A DNA stretch of 64,000 nt, taken from assembly GCA_934661755.1 (NCBI GenBank), contig CAKUJM010000003.1:1-64000 (forward strand), given 5' to 3'. The position numbers and the translations under genes are program-made. The notes beneath the pieces were generated by a model that was not told the origin of the DNA, did no database searches, and was given only the letters and a program-made list of their open reading frames with translations. Positions within the stretch are counted from its first letter, which is position 1; each line of letters begins with the position of its first letter. This document shows positions 19,942-30,188 of the stretch, piece after piece. This stretch comes from an uncultured Lentisphaeria bacterium (GTDB lineage Bacteria; Verrucomicrobiota; Lentisphaeria; Oligosphaerales; Oligosphaeraceae).

Positions 19942-22287
19942 CTACTTAACCGACTTCAGAAAGCGTATGTCCTTTATCCAGAATACCATTTCCGGCGAAT
20001 ACGCACCCATTCCAATCATCATACTCCTCGCATTGTCCTGAATCGCCCCCTTGAGCATCACGGTTCGGGTTTCCCATTCCTCCGTGGGCGGCTCATATCC
20101 GAGACGGTTGTCGCCGATGAAGACAATATTGAAGGCATAGCGTTTTTCACGCGGCGACTGTATTGCCTTGATTTTGAACTCCAGCGCCACTACATCGTCA
20201 AATGTTTCACTGTCGCTCAGCGTATACCGGGGAAATACCCATCGGTCTGTACGTCCGAGGAAATTGACATGGAACCGCAGGGCATTCTCCGGCGGATCGT
20301 ATTGAATGCTCATATCTCCGTTGCAATTGCGGGTCCAACGGTCAAGGTTCATGAAGTCAAAGGTTTTGCTCGCGCATTTTTCAGGATAGAAGAACCTCAA
20401 TGAAAGAGGCGGCGTATTTCCATTCCCGTCTTGAACCTTGAACACCGGATTGGACTCATTGCAGCCTTTCCAGTCGATCTCCCACGATACGGCGACCTCG
20501 CCGTTGGCGGGAATTTTAATCAGGTCGGACGGGCTTTCGACGATTTTTGCTCCGTGAGGAAGAATCGTCTCCGGCTTGATTTCGATCTCCTCCGGCGAAA
20601 AATTCATCGCAGCGACATCAATTCTCCGCGGCAGGAAGTTGTATCCCGCCGGATCACAGGTGCCGTCGCGTTCCGGCTGATAATCATATAAAAGCACGCC
20701 GGGATAGACTTTCCGCGAATGCGCCTGTCCGTGTTCCGCCATCGCAAAAAGACGCATTGCCTCCGTATCCGTCACCAGGCTTCCACCGAGTTTTTGCCCA
20801 TCCATTTCCAGATAGAGAATGCCGCCGGTCATCTTCACCTTGTCTGACGCGACGGGAATGCGCGCTCCATCCACAGACAATATGCCTGTAACGGGCAGCC
20901 CCCGCAGCGAAACCGGGGCAGTGTCGTTGTCGTTGCGGTAAAGCACGGCAACGGTTCTGTCTTTTCCGGAGAATACACGGCAAAGCGTTATGTTTTCAGA
21001 TGCGGGAAAGCGCAGGTCGCCGATATATTTCATGCCGCCGATTACTCCGGGAAGGACAAGATACGCCGCCTGGGAACGCATCGGGGTATGAAGAAAATCA
21101 ATCATTCCAAAATTATTGGCGTTCTCCACATGCGGTTTCTGGGTAAAGGGGAAATAGCGTTTCGCACCCAGGGCCTTGAACTCGACCGCTTTCATGGCAA
21201 TCCATTTTGCGGATATCTGATCCTCCAGAATATCGGCCCGCCGTTTTTCAGCACTGACCTTTCCCTTTAGTGTGGCGGAGACGCCGCCGCGATACCACGG
21301 TTTTCCCGACTCCGTGCACCATAAATCCATCCCCTGGCGGTCATCTCCCTTCAATGCTTCGCGACAATCGCGAATTATTGCTTCGATGGCTTCCGGAGCG
21401 GCGTAAGTCTGTATGCAAAGCGCCTCCGTCAGTTCATGATAACCGTTCTGCACAAAGGAGGAGACGGCGGAAACCGATTGCTGGGCGGCACACATTCCCT
21501 GTCCGATCAGTACCGCTTGGGAGTGTTTTTCCCGTATCCGGTTGCCGAACAATACAGTTGCCGGTACACTTGCATCGCCAGGCCTGTTCACAAACTCATT
21601 GTAGACCTGAATATAATCGGCATTTGAACTGCAATCAAGCAGGCGATCCACCTCATTGCTGAGTTTATGCATATAACGGGGCAAATTGCTTTTGCCACCC
21701 ACATTGGCAACGGCAGGCAGACGATCGAAGAAGATCATGCTCCGCAATCCGCCGTCGTGCAAGGTGTCCAGAATTGCCCGCTGCCCGGAATAATTGCCGT
21801 GCTGCTCCATATTCTGCCAGCCGCAATACTCCCGGATATTGAGCAGGCCGAATTTACGGAAAACAGCAATATGATCTCGAATATAGGAAGGCGATTCTCC
21901 GCCGAAAAGAGCCTCGTGAGCAAAAAAATCATCATACGGTTTTTTCGCAGTCGGTGCGGCAAGCACCCCGATGCGCTGGCCGTTCTCCAGTTCGATTTCA
22001 TAGAATCCTGCAGGGCGGTTGAATGTCAATTCCCATCTGTTGTCTTTGTTTCGCAAAAGTTTTCCTGAAAAAACCTTCTCGCCGGCATAATTCAGTAAAT
22101 CATACGGCAGAAAATCAGATTCAGCAGGTGTGTCGGCTGAAAATATGAGCCGGGCGTCGGTGTTCGGTTCAGGATACAGCTGTATACTGTTTACCGGTTT
22201 CAATTCCCATGCCGACACGATGGCCGGCAGAACGCCAAACAGCAATAGAAGAAGAAAAAATTTCGATTTCAAATCATTCTGCATCAT
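19942..22287 (-). CDS. secreted putative glycoside hydrolase (clan GH-A fold)
   Basis: A 781-residue exported protein. The signal peptide ends about VSA-W (26/27). An N-terminal beta region is followed by a TIM-barrel-like domain. YIQVYNEF (E231) and LWCTESGKPWY (E325) have the spacing of the acid/base and nucleophile in clan GH-A enzymes. C-terminal beta domains follow, the last resembling a carbohydrate-binding or jelly-roll module. I cannot name the family. GTG at 22293 and ATG at 22287 are both possible starts; AAGAG 5 bp ahead favours 22287. It lies between GH130 and GH5 genes, consistent with stepwise breakdown of one polysaccharide. Confidence 0.65.
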   Translation of the reverse strand: MMQNDLKSKFFLLLLLFGVLPAIVSAWELKPVNSIQLYPEPNTDARLIFSADTPAESDFLPYDLLNYAGEKVFSGKLLRNKDNRWELTFNRPAGFYEIELENGQRIGVLAAPTAKKPYDDFFAHEALFGGESPSYIRDHIAVFRKFGLLNIREYCGWQNMEQHGNYSGQRAILDTLHDGGLRSMIFFDRLPAVANVGGKSNLPRYMHKLSNEVDRLLDCSSNADYIQVYNEFVNRPGDASVPATVLFGNRIREKHSQAVLIGQGMCAAQQSVSAVSSFVQNGYHELTEALCIQTYAAPEAIEAIIRDCREALKGDDRQGMDLWCTESGKPWYRGGVSATLKGKVSAEKRRADILEDQISAKWIAMKAVEFKALGAKRYFPFTQKPHVENANNFGMIDFLHTPMRSQAAYLVLPGVIGGMKYIGDLRFPASENITLCRVFSGKDRTVAVLYRNDNDTAPVSLRGLPVTGILSVDGARIPVASDKVKMTGGILYLEMDGQKLGGSLVTDTEAMRLFAMAEHGQAHSRKVYPGVLLYDYQPERDGTCDPAGYNFLPRRIDVAAMNFSPEEIEIKPETILPHGAKIVESPSDLIKIPANGEVAVSWEIDWKGCNESNPVFKVQDGNGNTPPLSLRFFYPEKCASKTFDFMNLDRWTRNCNGDMSIQYDPPENALRFHVNFLGRTDRWVFPRYTLSDSETFDDVVALEFKIKAIQSPREKRYAFNIVFIGDNRLGYEPPTEEWETRTVMLKGAIQDNARSMMIGMGAYSPEMVFWIKDIRFLKSVK

Positions 22288-22352
22288 AATCACTCTTATG
22301 AGTTATGTGTTATTCAGAGGTGAATCCCAATTTCGGGGATTTTTTTCCCCCG

Positions 22353-23378
22353 TTACGGCTGGATTTCAGCGTAAGCTGCGGCAATGCGCATATCCGCTCC
22401 GCCGTAATAGAGAATATCGAACTGCACCAATCCTTGGGCAAAACATGTAAAGTCAGAAATTCCAAAAAACTCATAAAGTTTTTCCGGAGATAAAAACGGT
22501 TCCGTGGAACGGGCGATGAGTTTTGTCGGATCATGACGATCAAACAAAGCCCACCCCACGGAATAGAACACCCTCGGATGCCCCGGCATATAGCTGGGAC
22601 TTACCAGCGAGGCGTAATACTCCGCAGTGCCGGGCTCCCGGTTGCCGTTATAAATCAGCAGAATCCCGTCGTCATTAATCAGGGGGGCGGCGGCAGCCTC
22701 GCAAAGGTCGGAGTCAAACAGTCCTTTGCGTGGAGCAAGGACCGGCGTCTCTGAATAATGCCAATTGCGCAGATCCTCCGACCAGGCGGGAAATATTCCG
22801 GTATTTCCGAAATAAGCCCAATATTTTCCATCGATTTTCCGATCAGTCACTGCAATTGCGCGGTACGGTAAAATTTCGCCGGCCGGCTCCCAATGCTCAA
22901 GATCTCTGGAAAACGCCGCCATACCGGGAGTCATCACATGGAATTTTCCTTCCGGCTCACGGTATACTCCGGTATAAGTCATCATCCAGAAATCATCAAT
23001 TTTCTGAAGGCGCGGGTCTTCAAATCCGCCTTCAAACCGGGAATCCTCGCCGGGATCAAACTCCGCAACAGGTTCCGGCGACATCGTAAAGTTGAATCCA
23101 TCTGAACTTTCCGCCTTACCGAACGTGGAAATGCTCCAGTTTTTTTCGGTTTTCGGAACCCTGCTCATATTGATGCAGCGGCAAATCATATGGACTTTGC
23201 CATCCTTCACAGTCGCACCGGGATTGAAGAGCGCATCCGCGCAATATCCCCTGCCGTGCGGTCTTAAAATGGGGTTTCCCTCATAACGCTTCAGCCGATT
23301 AATCCAGCTGTAGCTTTTCGGCAAAGCGTCAGACAGAATAATGCGGTTTTTTTTCTCGATTTCTTCAGACGACTGCAT
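22353..23378 (-). CDS. GH130-like glycosidase/phosphorylase
   Basis: A 341-residue five-bladed beta-propeller enzyme. Visible signatures are RYEGNPILRP, LFNPGATVKDGKVHMICR and FEGGFEDPRL, plus a later LLIYNGNRE. This pattern is that of GH130 beta-mannoside phosphorylases and hydrolases. There is no signal peptide, so it should act in the cytoplasm, where phosphorolysis would save ATP. Phosphorylase versus hydrolase cannot be decided by eye. The start has a strong AGGAGA 6 bp upstream. It sits 68 bp after the esterase gene and 65 bp before the GH-A-fold gene. Confidence 0.82.
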   Translation of the reverse strand: MQSSEEIEKKNRIILSDALPKSYSWINRLKRYEGNPILRPHGRGYCADALFNPGATVKDGKVHMICRCINMSRVPKTEKNWSISTFGKAESSDGFNFTMSPEPVAEFDPGEDSRFEGGFEDPRLQKIDDFWMMTYTGVYREPEGKFHVMTPGMAAFSRDLEHWEPAGEILPYRAIAVTDRKIDGKYWAYFGNTGIFPAWSEDLRNWHYSETPVLAPRKGLFDSDLCEAAAAPLINDDGILLIYNGNREPGTAEYYASLVSPSYMPGHPRVFYSVGWALFDRHDPTKLIARSTEPFLSPEKLYEFFGISDFTCFAQGLVQFDILYYGGADMRIAAAYAEIQP

Positions 23379-23446
23379 GTTGATCTCCTGCTTTGATTAT
23401 AAAAAAAAAGTGATAGCCGATTGTGAAAACACTCGTTGCCTTTCCG

Positions 23447-25447
23447 CTAAATCGATACGTTTTCATTCATGTAGGTCTCTTTATCGGAACGGAACGGAAC
23501 CGCAGGAAATCCGGCTCCATTCATCAGGTTGCAGTCGCCGCGGTAATCAGCGTAAGCATAACGTACCCGCACCGGATCGGTAATGCCCGGAGCGGAAACC
23601 AGAACCGTATCTCCATCAATTTCAGCCCCGGCCCATTGCAGTCCGCCATTGCTTCCCCCCAGAGCAAACGCGCCGGGCGCCTTGCCGTCACTGGTACAAA
23701 GTCCCCCTTCGGTGTGTTTGAAAAAAACGCGCACCCTGCCGTTTTCAACAGTGAAACGGTCAAATTCCGGCCCCTGCGAAACAATCGGCATCCCGTAGAT
23801 CATCCGTTCCGCCTCACATGCCAGACGATACCCGATTGTCTTTTTGTCGCGCGGGTGAATATCATACTGGTCTCCGACATCCATCGCCACCGCCATTCCG
23901 ACGTTGTGGTAGAGTTTCGGCATTTCGGCCTGGATTTCCCGTGTAAGCGCAAAAGGCGGGTTTTCCTCCGGCTCCTGATGCATCCATTGATCCTCAGGGC
24001 CGCGTTTTTCCGGACGGTGTTCTGAAAACCCGGCCAGTTGAACCAGAAAGAACGGCAGTTCCGGCTCGTTCCATTGTTTCCGCCAGTCTTCGATCAGATA
24101 GCGATGATGGACATAGTAGTCCTTTCTGCCTTTATTGTGACACCCCTGATACCAGATGACGCCGCGTACCGGATATTTGAACCAGGGATACATCATTCCG
24201 TTGAACAACGTGCAAGGGATGTTCGGGATATACTCTTCCGTCGGGCGGATTCCGATTTTTTCGGGATCCGCAGTAAAAACAGTTTCAGCACACCACTGCG
24301 TGAGCGTCACATACCGTTCCGGCTGCCCCTTCGCAGCAACCGTCACCGGCTGTTCCGGTGTAAAGCCGCCGATATCGAAGTGGTTGTCATTGACGACGGC
24401 CAGAACATTTCGTCCGGGTTTGGCGATACCGGCCGGAATCGTATAAACGCGCCTTGCCTGCCAGCAGGCAGGGACATCAACGGACGTGCTGCCGATCAAC
24501 ACGCCATTCAGATAGGTTTCGTCCACATCGTTCAATGTCCCCAGCGAAAGTACCAGCTCCTTCCCCGCCATTTCAGGCGGAAGCTCGAACGTGCAGCGGA
24601 AGATTTTCTCTCCCGGAACGGGAATCCGGAAAATCCAGGTGCCGCGTTCCCAATCAGAATCATCATAATCCGGCAGCAGCCATGCCGCATATCTGTTTCT
24701 TTCGGCCTCGCGGCAGGCATTGTAGCGCAGATACCAGGCCTTGAGTTCGGATTTGAAATCGGCAGGAGGAGGAGCGATCTGAGCGGCCATCTGATCGCGC
24801 CGGGTCAAAAATTCCCGGCAGCCTTCCTGCTCGTATTTTTCCCGCGAGATCCACGCCGCGATGTCAGTACCGCCCCAGGCGGTGGAAATCAGCCCGATCG
24901 GTACGTTAAGATCCCGCATCAGCTTACGGCCGAAGAAGAAACCGCAGGCGCTGAAGGACGCGATGCTCTGCGGTGTACAGAGAGCCCAGCCCGGACCGTT
25001 TTCATCAATCAGCGGTTTGTCTGCCGACACCCGCCGGCAGAGAATGGAATTGAATATACGCAGTTGCGGGCAGTCAGATTCGGCAGCTGCCGCATCGCCG
25101 CCGGCGGCACGCCAGAATTGACTTTCGCTCCAGACCGGCATCTCCATGTTGGACTGTCCGGAACACATCCAGACATCACCGATCAGAATATCGTTCAGTA
25201 TGACAGCAGGAACCTTTTCATCACCGCGCAGTTCGGCTGTATAGGGGCCGCCGGCTTCCAACGCCGGGAATCCGGCATGCCAGACTCCGTCGGCATCAGC
25301 GGCAGCGGCAACCGTTTTCCCGGCAAATGTTACGGAAACGCAGCTGCGGGCGTCGGCAGTCCCCGAAAAAACGATTGGGCGCTGCCGCTGCAATACCATA
25401 TGTGAACCAAAGACCTTGTAAAAACAAAATTCCATTGCCGCTTTCAT
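23447..25447 (-). CDS. sialate O-acetylesterase-like (SASA/SGNH) enzyme
   Basis: A 666-residue carbohydrate esterase. The catalytic serine block is DVWMCSGQSNMEMPVW, GVIWYQGCHNKGRKDYY is the central conserved block, and DQYDIHPRDKKTIGYRLA supplies the Asp and His. Between them lies a galactose-binding-like jelly-roll insert (FELPPEMAGKELVLSLG). The enzyme should remove acetyl groups from glycans. No signal peptide is evident. AGGAGAG lies 9 bp ahead of the 25447 ATG; a TTG three bases earlier is an alternative. It is the first enzyme gene of the cluster, after the two prepilin-like genes. Confidence 0.85.
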   Translation of the reverse strand: MKAAMEFCFYKVFGSHMVLQRQRPIVFSGTADARSCVSVTFAGKTVAAAADADGVWHAGFPALEAGGPYTAELRGDEKVPAVILNDILIGDVWMCSGQSNMEMPVWSESQFWRAAGGDAAAAESDCPQLRIFNSILCRRVSADKPLIDENGPGWALCTPQSIASFSACGFFFGRKLMRDLNVPIGLISTAWGGTDIAAWISREKYEQEGCREFLTRRDQMAAQIAPPPADFKSELKAWYLRYNACREAERNRYAAWLLPDYDDSDWERGTWIFRIPVPGEKIFRCTFELPPEMAGKELVLSLGTLNDVDETYLNGVLIGSTSVDVPACWQARRVYTIPAGIAKPGRNVLAVVNDNHFDIGGFTPEQPVTVAAKGQPERYVTLTQWCAETVFTADPEKIGIRPTEEYIPNIPCTLFNGMMYPWFKYPVRGVIWYQGCHNKGRKDYYVHHRYLIEDWRKQWNEPELPFFLVQLAGFSEHRPEKRGPEDQWMHQEPEENPPFALTREIQAEMPKLYHNVGMAVAMDVGDQYDIHPRDKKTIGYRLACEAERMIYGMPIVSQGPEFDRFTVENGRVRVFFKHTEGGLCTSDGKAPGAFALGGSNGGLQWAGAEIDGDTVLVSAPGITDPVRVRYAYADYRGDCNLMNGAGFPAVPFRSDKETYMNENVSI

Positions 25448-25574
25448 CAATCTATACTCTCCTATATGCGGGCAGCTTCCCCGAAATCAGGTGTCCGGCA
25501 CACAACGCCGGCCTGAATATCGCATGCATCATCTTCATTATGGCAGAACGCATCGAATCCGTATGCGGATAAAA

Positions 25575-26356
<782 letters not shown>

Positions 26357-26495
26357 GTTTTATGCTCCTGTGTTGGGGGTTGGGGGGGGGACTCAAGGGA
26401 ATCGATGGTTGCGGATGGCCATGCACAGCGGACCGCGCCTCAAGCGCAGCATCCAACCTCCTCCGAAGCGGCGGCAGATGGCGTGCTACGGAAAT

Positions 26496-27245
26496 CTACA
26501 GGAGGAGCCTTACGCCATTCTCGTTGTAGGCGGTTTCCTGAGGATAGTAGAATTTCCGGGATTCGCTGGCGTTCACCAGGGCGGCATGGCCGTCCAGGAA
26601 GGTGACGGCGCTGGCGCCGCGGTGCCGCAGGGCGATGGCGTATGTGCAGAAAACGAGATTGTCTGACATGTTGTCGCCGGTCACCTGCTCCGGACCGGAG
26701 GTTGCTGAATCCATGTTGACATAGATCGAGTCGGCGAAGGTCGGCTGGGCGGAGGGGTTGGGATGCTTGGTGATATCCCATTTGTACCACCATTGGTATT
26801 CGTCATTAGTGTAGTCATAGGAGACGCCGCTTTTTTCCCTCCAGTACAGATGGCCAAGGTGATAAAAGGCGGTGATGTAGCTCATGGAGAATTTGTCGGG
26901 CGGCATCCGCAACGCCTTCGGACAATGCAGAAATTTTACGTTGGAAAACTTGTCTCCCACGTCCCCCGATGCCGATTCAGCCCCCTTCGAGCCGGGGATT
27001 TTGAGGTATCCGGACCAGATGTAGGGCATCGGTCAGGAGATGTTCGGCACCGACAGCAGCTGGTAGTCCGATTCGTACATCATCATCATCAGGCCCAGCT
27101 GCTTCTTGTTGTTGATGCAGCTGATCGCATGCGCCTTGTCCCGCGCCTGGTTCAGCGCCGGCAGCAGCATCGATGCCAGAATTGCGATGATCGCGATGAC
27201 CACCAATAGCTCAATCAAGGTGAAGAAGTTGCGTGATATCGACAT
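26496..27245 (-). pseudogene. prepilin-type protein with H-x9-DG motif, interrupted by in-frame TGA
   Basis: Codons from ATG 27245 give [20 protein letters not shown] and the usual prepilin helix, up to LLSVPNIS. A single TGA (27033-27035) then interrupts, after which the same frame continues as PMPYIWSGYLKIPG to LRHRGASAVTFLDGH, again the His-x9-Asp-Gly motif, ending at 26496. Both halves align as one ~250-codon gene. The ribosome-binding site is AGAGGA. It heads the carbohydrate cluster behind a promoter/operator. It may be a nonsense-mutated pseudogene, a sequencing error, or a readthrough case; the first two are more likely. The stretch 26357-26495 between the two prepilin genes shows no gene. 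Confidence 0.7.
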
Positions 27246-27311
27246 TGGACTGTTCCTCTTTTGAATTCAGGGATCACTGGGTTAAAAAATGGTAAACAAA
27301 CCAAATACATG

Positions 27312-27324
27312 GGTAAGTCTTACC
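27312..27324. promoter_or_regulatory. palindromic operator GGTAAG-N-CTTACC
   Basis: Perfect 6-bp arms around one central base, placed 3 bp downstream of the -10 box, so at or near the transcription start. This is the position of a repressor site controlling the carbohydrate cluster. The regulator is unknown. Confidence 0.5.
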
Positions 27325-27327
27325 TAT

Positions 27328-27355
27328 ATTATAAGCATTTTCCGCAAAAAAACAA
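27328..27355 (-). promoter_or_regulatory. sigma70-like promoter of the carbohydrate cluster
   Basis: On the minus strand, TTGTTT (27355-27350) and a consensus TATAAT (27333-27328) are separated by 16 bp. The prepilin ATG is about 80 bp downstream. It is the best promoter match seen in the window. Confidence 0.65.
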
Positions 27356-27482
27356 GGGCTACAATCGGAATTATTGAATAACGTAACTGGAAAAGTTAAA
27401 CGCGCGCGCATTTTTCCATCGAAGCGCCTGCTTTTCCAGATCGCGGAGGGATGGATACGGATTCAAGGCGTGCGCGCCACCG

Positions 27483-27983
27483 CTATATTGGCTTTTCCGG
27501 CGATGCCGCAGGGTTCATCAGCGACGAGGCGTGGCAGATTGCCAATGCCAACGCATCGGTGGAGTCATTGGCCAGGTTGTCCACGCGGATATTGAGGATA
27601 TTGGAGACCATCGCCGCCACCTGTTCCTTTGCCGCGCTGCCCTTGCCGGTGACGCATTGCTTGGCGCGTCGCGGCGCGTATTCATAGACAGGCAGGCAGG
27701 CGGCGGCCAGTTCCGCCAGCACCGCGCCACGGGCGGTTCCCAGCACGATTGCCGTTCGGGCGTTGCGACAGTAGAAACCGCCTTCAATGGCCGCCTCATC
27801 GGGCTTGTAGACACCGATCAGCCCGTGGACCGCCTGGTTCAAGTGCCGCAGGCATTCGGTGACCGGCGCAGTCGCGGGGTTGACGACCACCCCGCAGTCC
27901 ACTGCGCGGATAGTGTTTCCCGCCACCTCGATCACCCCCCATCCGGTCTTGCGCAACGCGGTGTCAATTCCAATGATGCGCAA
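27483..27983 (-). CDS. ruvC: crossover junction endodeoxyribonuclease RuvC
   Basis: Holliday-junction resolvase of 166 residues from the start chosen here. IIGIDTALRKTGWG carries the first catalytic Asp (the usual motif is GIDPG-TG-G), EAAIEGGFYCRN the Glu, and NDSTDALALAICHA the last two acidic residues. It cuts four-way junctions with RuvAB, which are not in this window. The start is a TTG at 27983 by family length; a GTG at 28160 would add 59 low-complexity residues and cannot be excluded. Divergent from the AraC gene. Confidence 0.85.
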   Translation of the reverse strand: MRIIGIDTALRKTGWGVIEVAGNTIRAVDCGVVVNPATAPVTECLRHLNQAVHGLIGVYKPDEAAIEGGFYCRNARTAIVLGTARGAVLAELAAACLPVYEYAPRRAKQCVTGKGSAAKEQVAAMVSNILNIRVDNLANDSTDALALAICHASSLMNPAASPEKPI

Positions 27984-28176
27984 TTGCAGGCGCCGCCGTT
28001 GCGCAATTGCGGGCGCGGCGCCGCCCTTGCCGCCGCGGAGGGCCTCCAGGCTGACACTCTGCCAATCATGTCCTCCGGATGCGGCGGGATGTTCGCCGCG
28101 TCCGCGGGCTTCGGACGCAGACAGCAGCTCTGCCAGTTTGCGATCGTTTTTTATGCGCACGATGAATATCCAGGGA

Positions 28177-28253
28177 AATCGGGGGTATTAATGGGCATGG
28201 ATCCATGCCGAAGGGTTCATCATCATGGACTCCAGGGAAAATATACCCCGATT
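28177..28253. repeat. 16-bp perfect palindrome nested in an inverted repeat
   Basis: GGCATGGATCCATGCC (28194-28209) is a perfect palindrome. It is flanked by AATCGGGGGTAT (28177-28188) and ATATACCCCGATT (28241-28253), which are inverted copies. CCAGGGAAA occurs next to both arms. The structure lies immediately upstream of the longer ruvC start and could be a regulatory or mobile-element end structure. Confidence 0.7.
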
Positions 28254-28254
28254 A

Positions 28255-28657
28255 CAGTGTGGTGTCCCGTAAATCCACAACATTTTCGCGCCCTTTTTGG
28301 ACAATTTGACGAGACTGCTTCCTTACGTAGTCACTACGCGCGGTCGCATTCTCGCCAAATTCCCTCAAAAATGCCGGCGAAACTCCTGGCGGATTTACGG
28401 GACACCACACTGGTGCGCGATCCCGTAAATCCACAACATTTTCGCGCCCTTCTTGGACAATTTGACAAAACTGCTTCCTTACGTAGTCACTACGCGCGGT
28501 CGCATTCTCGCCAAATTCCCTCAAAAATGCCGGCGAAACTCCTGGCGGATTTACGGGACACCACACTGGTGCGCGGTCCCGTAAATCCACAACATTTTCG
28601 CGCCCTTTTTGGACAATTTGACGAAACTGCTGGCGGATTTTCGGGACAGCTCACTGG
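28255..28657. repeat. 156-bp tandem repeat, two full units and one deleted unit
   Basis: The segment starting TCCCGTAAATCCACAACATT recurs at 28265, 28421 and 28577, exactly 156 bp apart; the third copy lacks its middle. Each full unit is bounded by inverted arms (GTGGTGTCCCGTAAATCC near 28259, complementary sequence at 28391 and 28547). CGTAGTCACTACG in the middle is another small palindrome. Because 156 is divisible by three, frames stay open on both strands, but the encoded repeats have no recognisable protein character. The stretch 28658-28972 up to the AraC gene shows nothing else. Confidence 0.88.
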
Positions 28658-28972
28658 GAAGCTGAAGAATTGTGCCCGGCGGCTGACGGGGGACGCCACC
28701 TTCCGGAATTTAAGACGGTTTCGATTTTTGCTCCCGGAACATGGATGCCGGCAAGCTGCCGGGCACATTGGAAAATATCATCGTCTCCGTGGCGACCGCA
28801 AGATGAAGAATGGACTGATTTATTGCACTTTTCTTTTGCCGGAATGGCGCTGGCGGTTCGCCGCGTCCCGTACGCTACGCCGCGGCATGTGTATATTATC
28901 CGCGCATCTTGCCTCATCTTCGCCACCAGTCCGGATGCACTCCCCAAAAGTTCCGTATTCCACCGTCCTCTG

Positions 28973-29803
28973 ATGATTCAGGATTGCGCCGCCATGCAGG
29001 AAATAGACATCATTGAAAATCTCCATCTGCCCTTTCTGCTATATGACAGCACGGTCTATCCGGAGCCGTACGAAACATCATTTCATCATCATCCCGCATG
29101 GCAATTGACCGCCGCCATCCGCGGACAGTTCTATTTCCATTTCGCCGGCCATGACGAGACGATCAGCGAGGGCGAGTGGATCCTGATTTCCCCGGGGTTG
29201 CCGCATTCCTGCGGCAGCCATCTGGCCGGCAGCCGGGCGTCGCAGCTCTTCCTGAGGGAGTTTCCGCCGGCGCTGCTGCCGGAGGCGGCGGCCCGGCTTA
29301 ACCTGCGGCGCAACTACCGCCTGAGGGGGCAAGTGGCCGTCGCCGAACTGGTGGCGATTGACGACCTCTTCCTTGCCTGCCGCCACGGCCAGATGCGCGA
29401 CGCCCATCGGCGGGTGCTGCCATTGCGGTTCCTGATGTCGACGCTGTCGGGATGCACGCTGCCGTCACTGACCAGACGCATCGTGCCGGCACCGATGCTG
29501 GCGGCGCTGGCGCATCTTGAAAAACACTTCGCCGAACCGCTGGGCATTGGCGATTATGCCGCCATCGCCGGTTTGTCGGAATCGCGCTTCTACACCCTCT
29601 TCCGCCACTATACCGGCCGCAGCCCTGCGGCGTTCATCCAGGAATTGCGGATCTCCTGCGCCTCCAGTCTGCTGCTGGAGGGGTGCAATATTGCGGAAAG
29701 CGCCCGCCGCGCCGGCTTTTCCTCGCCGCAGTACTTCTGCCGCTGCTTCAAGAAATTCACCAACCAGACTCCCGGGGAGTTCCAGAGCCATCCATTCAAG
29801 TAG
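28973..29803 (+). CDS. AraC-family transcriptional regulator
   Basis: A 276-residue regulator. The N-terminal cupin sensor shows FHHHPAWQLTAAIRGQFYF and GEWILISPGLPHSC. The C-terminal ~100 residues hold two helix-turn-helix motifs: IGDYAAIAGLSESRFYTLF and IAESARRAGFSSPQYFCRCF, ending in the AraC signature FKKFTNQTPGEFQ. It probably senses a sugar and activates carbohydrate genes; the island 1.7 kb away is a candidate target by position only. ATG 28994 is a possible alternative start. No strong ribosome-binding site is seen for either. Confidence 0.87.
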   Translation: MIQDCAAMQEIDIIENLHLPFLLYDSTVYPEPYETSFHHHPAWQLTAAIRGQFYFHFAGHDETISEGEWILISPGLPHSCGSHLAGSRASQLFLREFPPALLPEAAARLNLRRNYRLRGQVAVAELVAIDDLFLACRHGQMRDAHRRVLPLRFLMSTLSGCTLPSLTRRIVPAPMLAALAHLEKHFAEPLGIGDYAAIAGLSESRFYTLFRHYTGRSPAAFIQELRISCASSLLLEGCNIAESARRAGFSSPQYFCRCFKKFTNQTPGEFQSHPFK

Positions 29804-30188
29804 AGAGCATTCGCGGGCATCTTGTGCAAAACAGTTCCAAAGGGCGTGACGCGCTCCCAGGAATCACGGGATAACGCGCTGGAATGCCACGGTGCGGAAA
29901 TGCGGGATATTTTTCTGCGTAGGCTGTGGCGAATCATCGACACGTGATTATCTTATGGCTTGAATCCATGAAGCCGAGCCGCTTTTCCGCACAGGCACCG
30001 GCTTTTGCAAAAGGCGCGCGGCTTTCCGGAAAACACCGCCGCCTTCCTGGCTTCGCCCTGACTGCGTGAGGCTGCACCAGCGTGTCGTACCGTATAAAAG
30101 CCGGGTGACTTCGCTGGCATCCGGGAGCGCACCCCAGGGCAAATCCGGCGCAGTATCAACGAGACCGCATCAACGACAAGGAACAGAC
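29804..30188. other. intergenic stretch without a recognised gene
   Basis: 385 bp between the AraC and FHA genes. A TATAAA at 30093-30098 is the only -10-like box and has no good -35 partner. No tRNA, terminator or conserved small frame was recognised. Short open frames on the minus strand lack coding character. Confidence 0.5.

Noticed and set aside
28252..28590. 112-codon minus-strand repeat protein
   Set aside because: Its repeats are just the DNA repeat units, equally open on the other strand, and no ribosome-binding site or known fold is present.
27531..28973. 480-codon plus-strand frame across ruvC and the 156-bp repeats
   Set aside because: It is antisense to ruvC and continues only because the repeat period is divisible by three. 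The translation has no domain and the minus-strand ruvC motifs are convincing.
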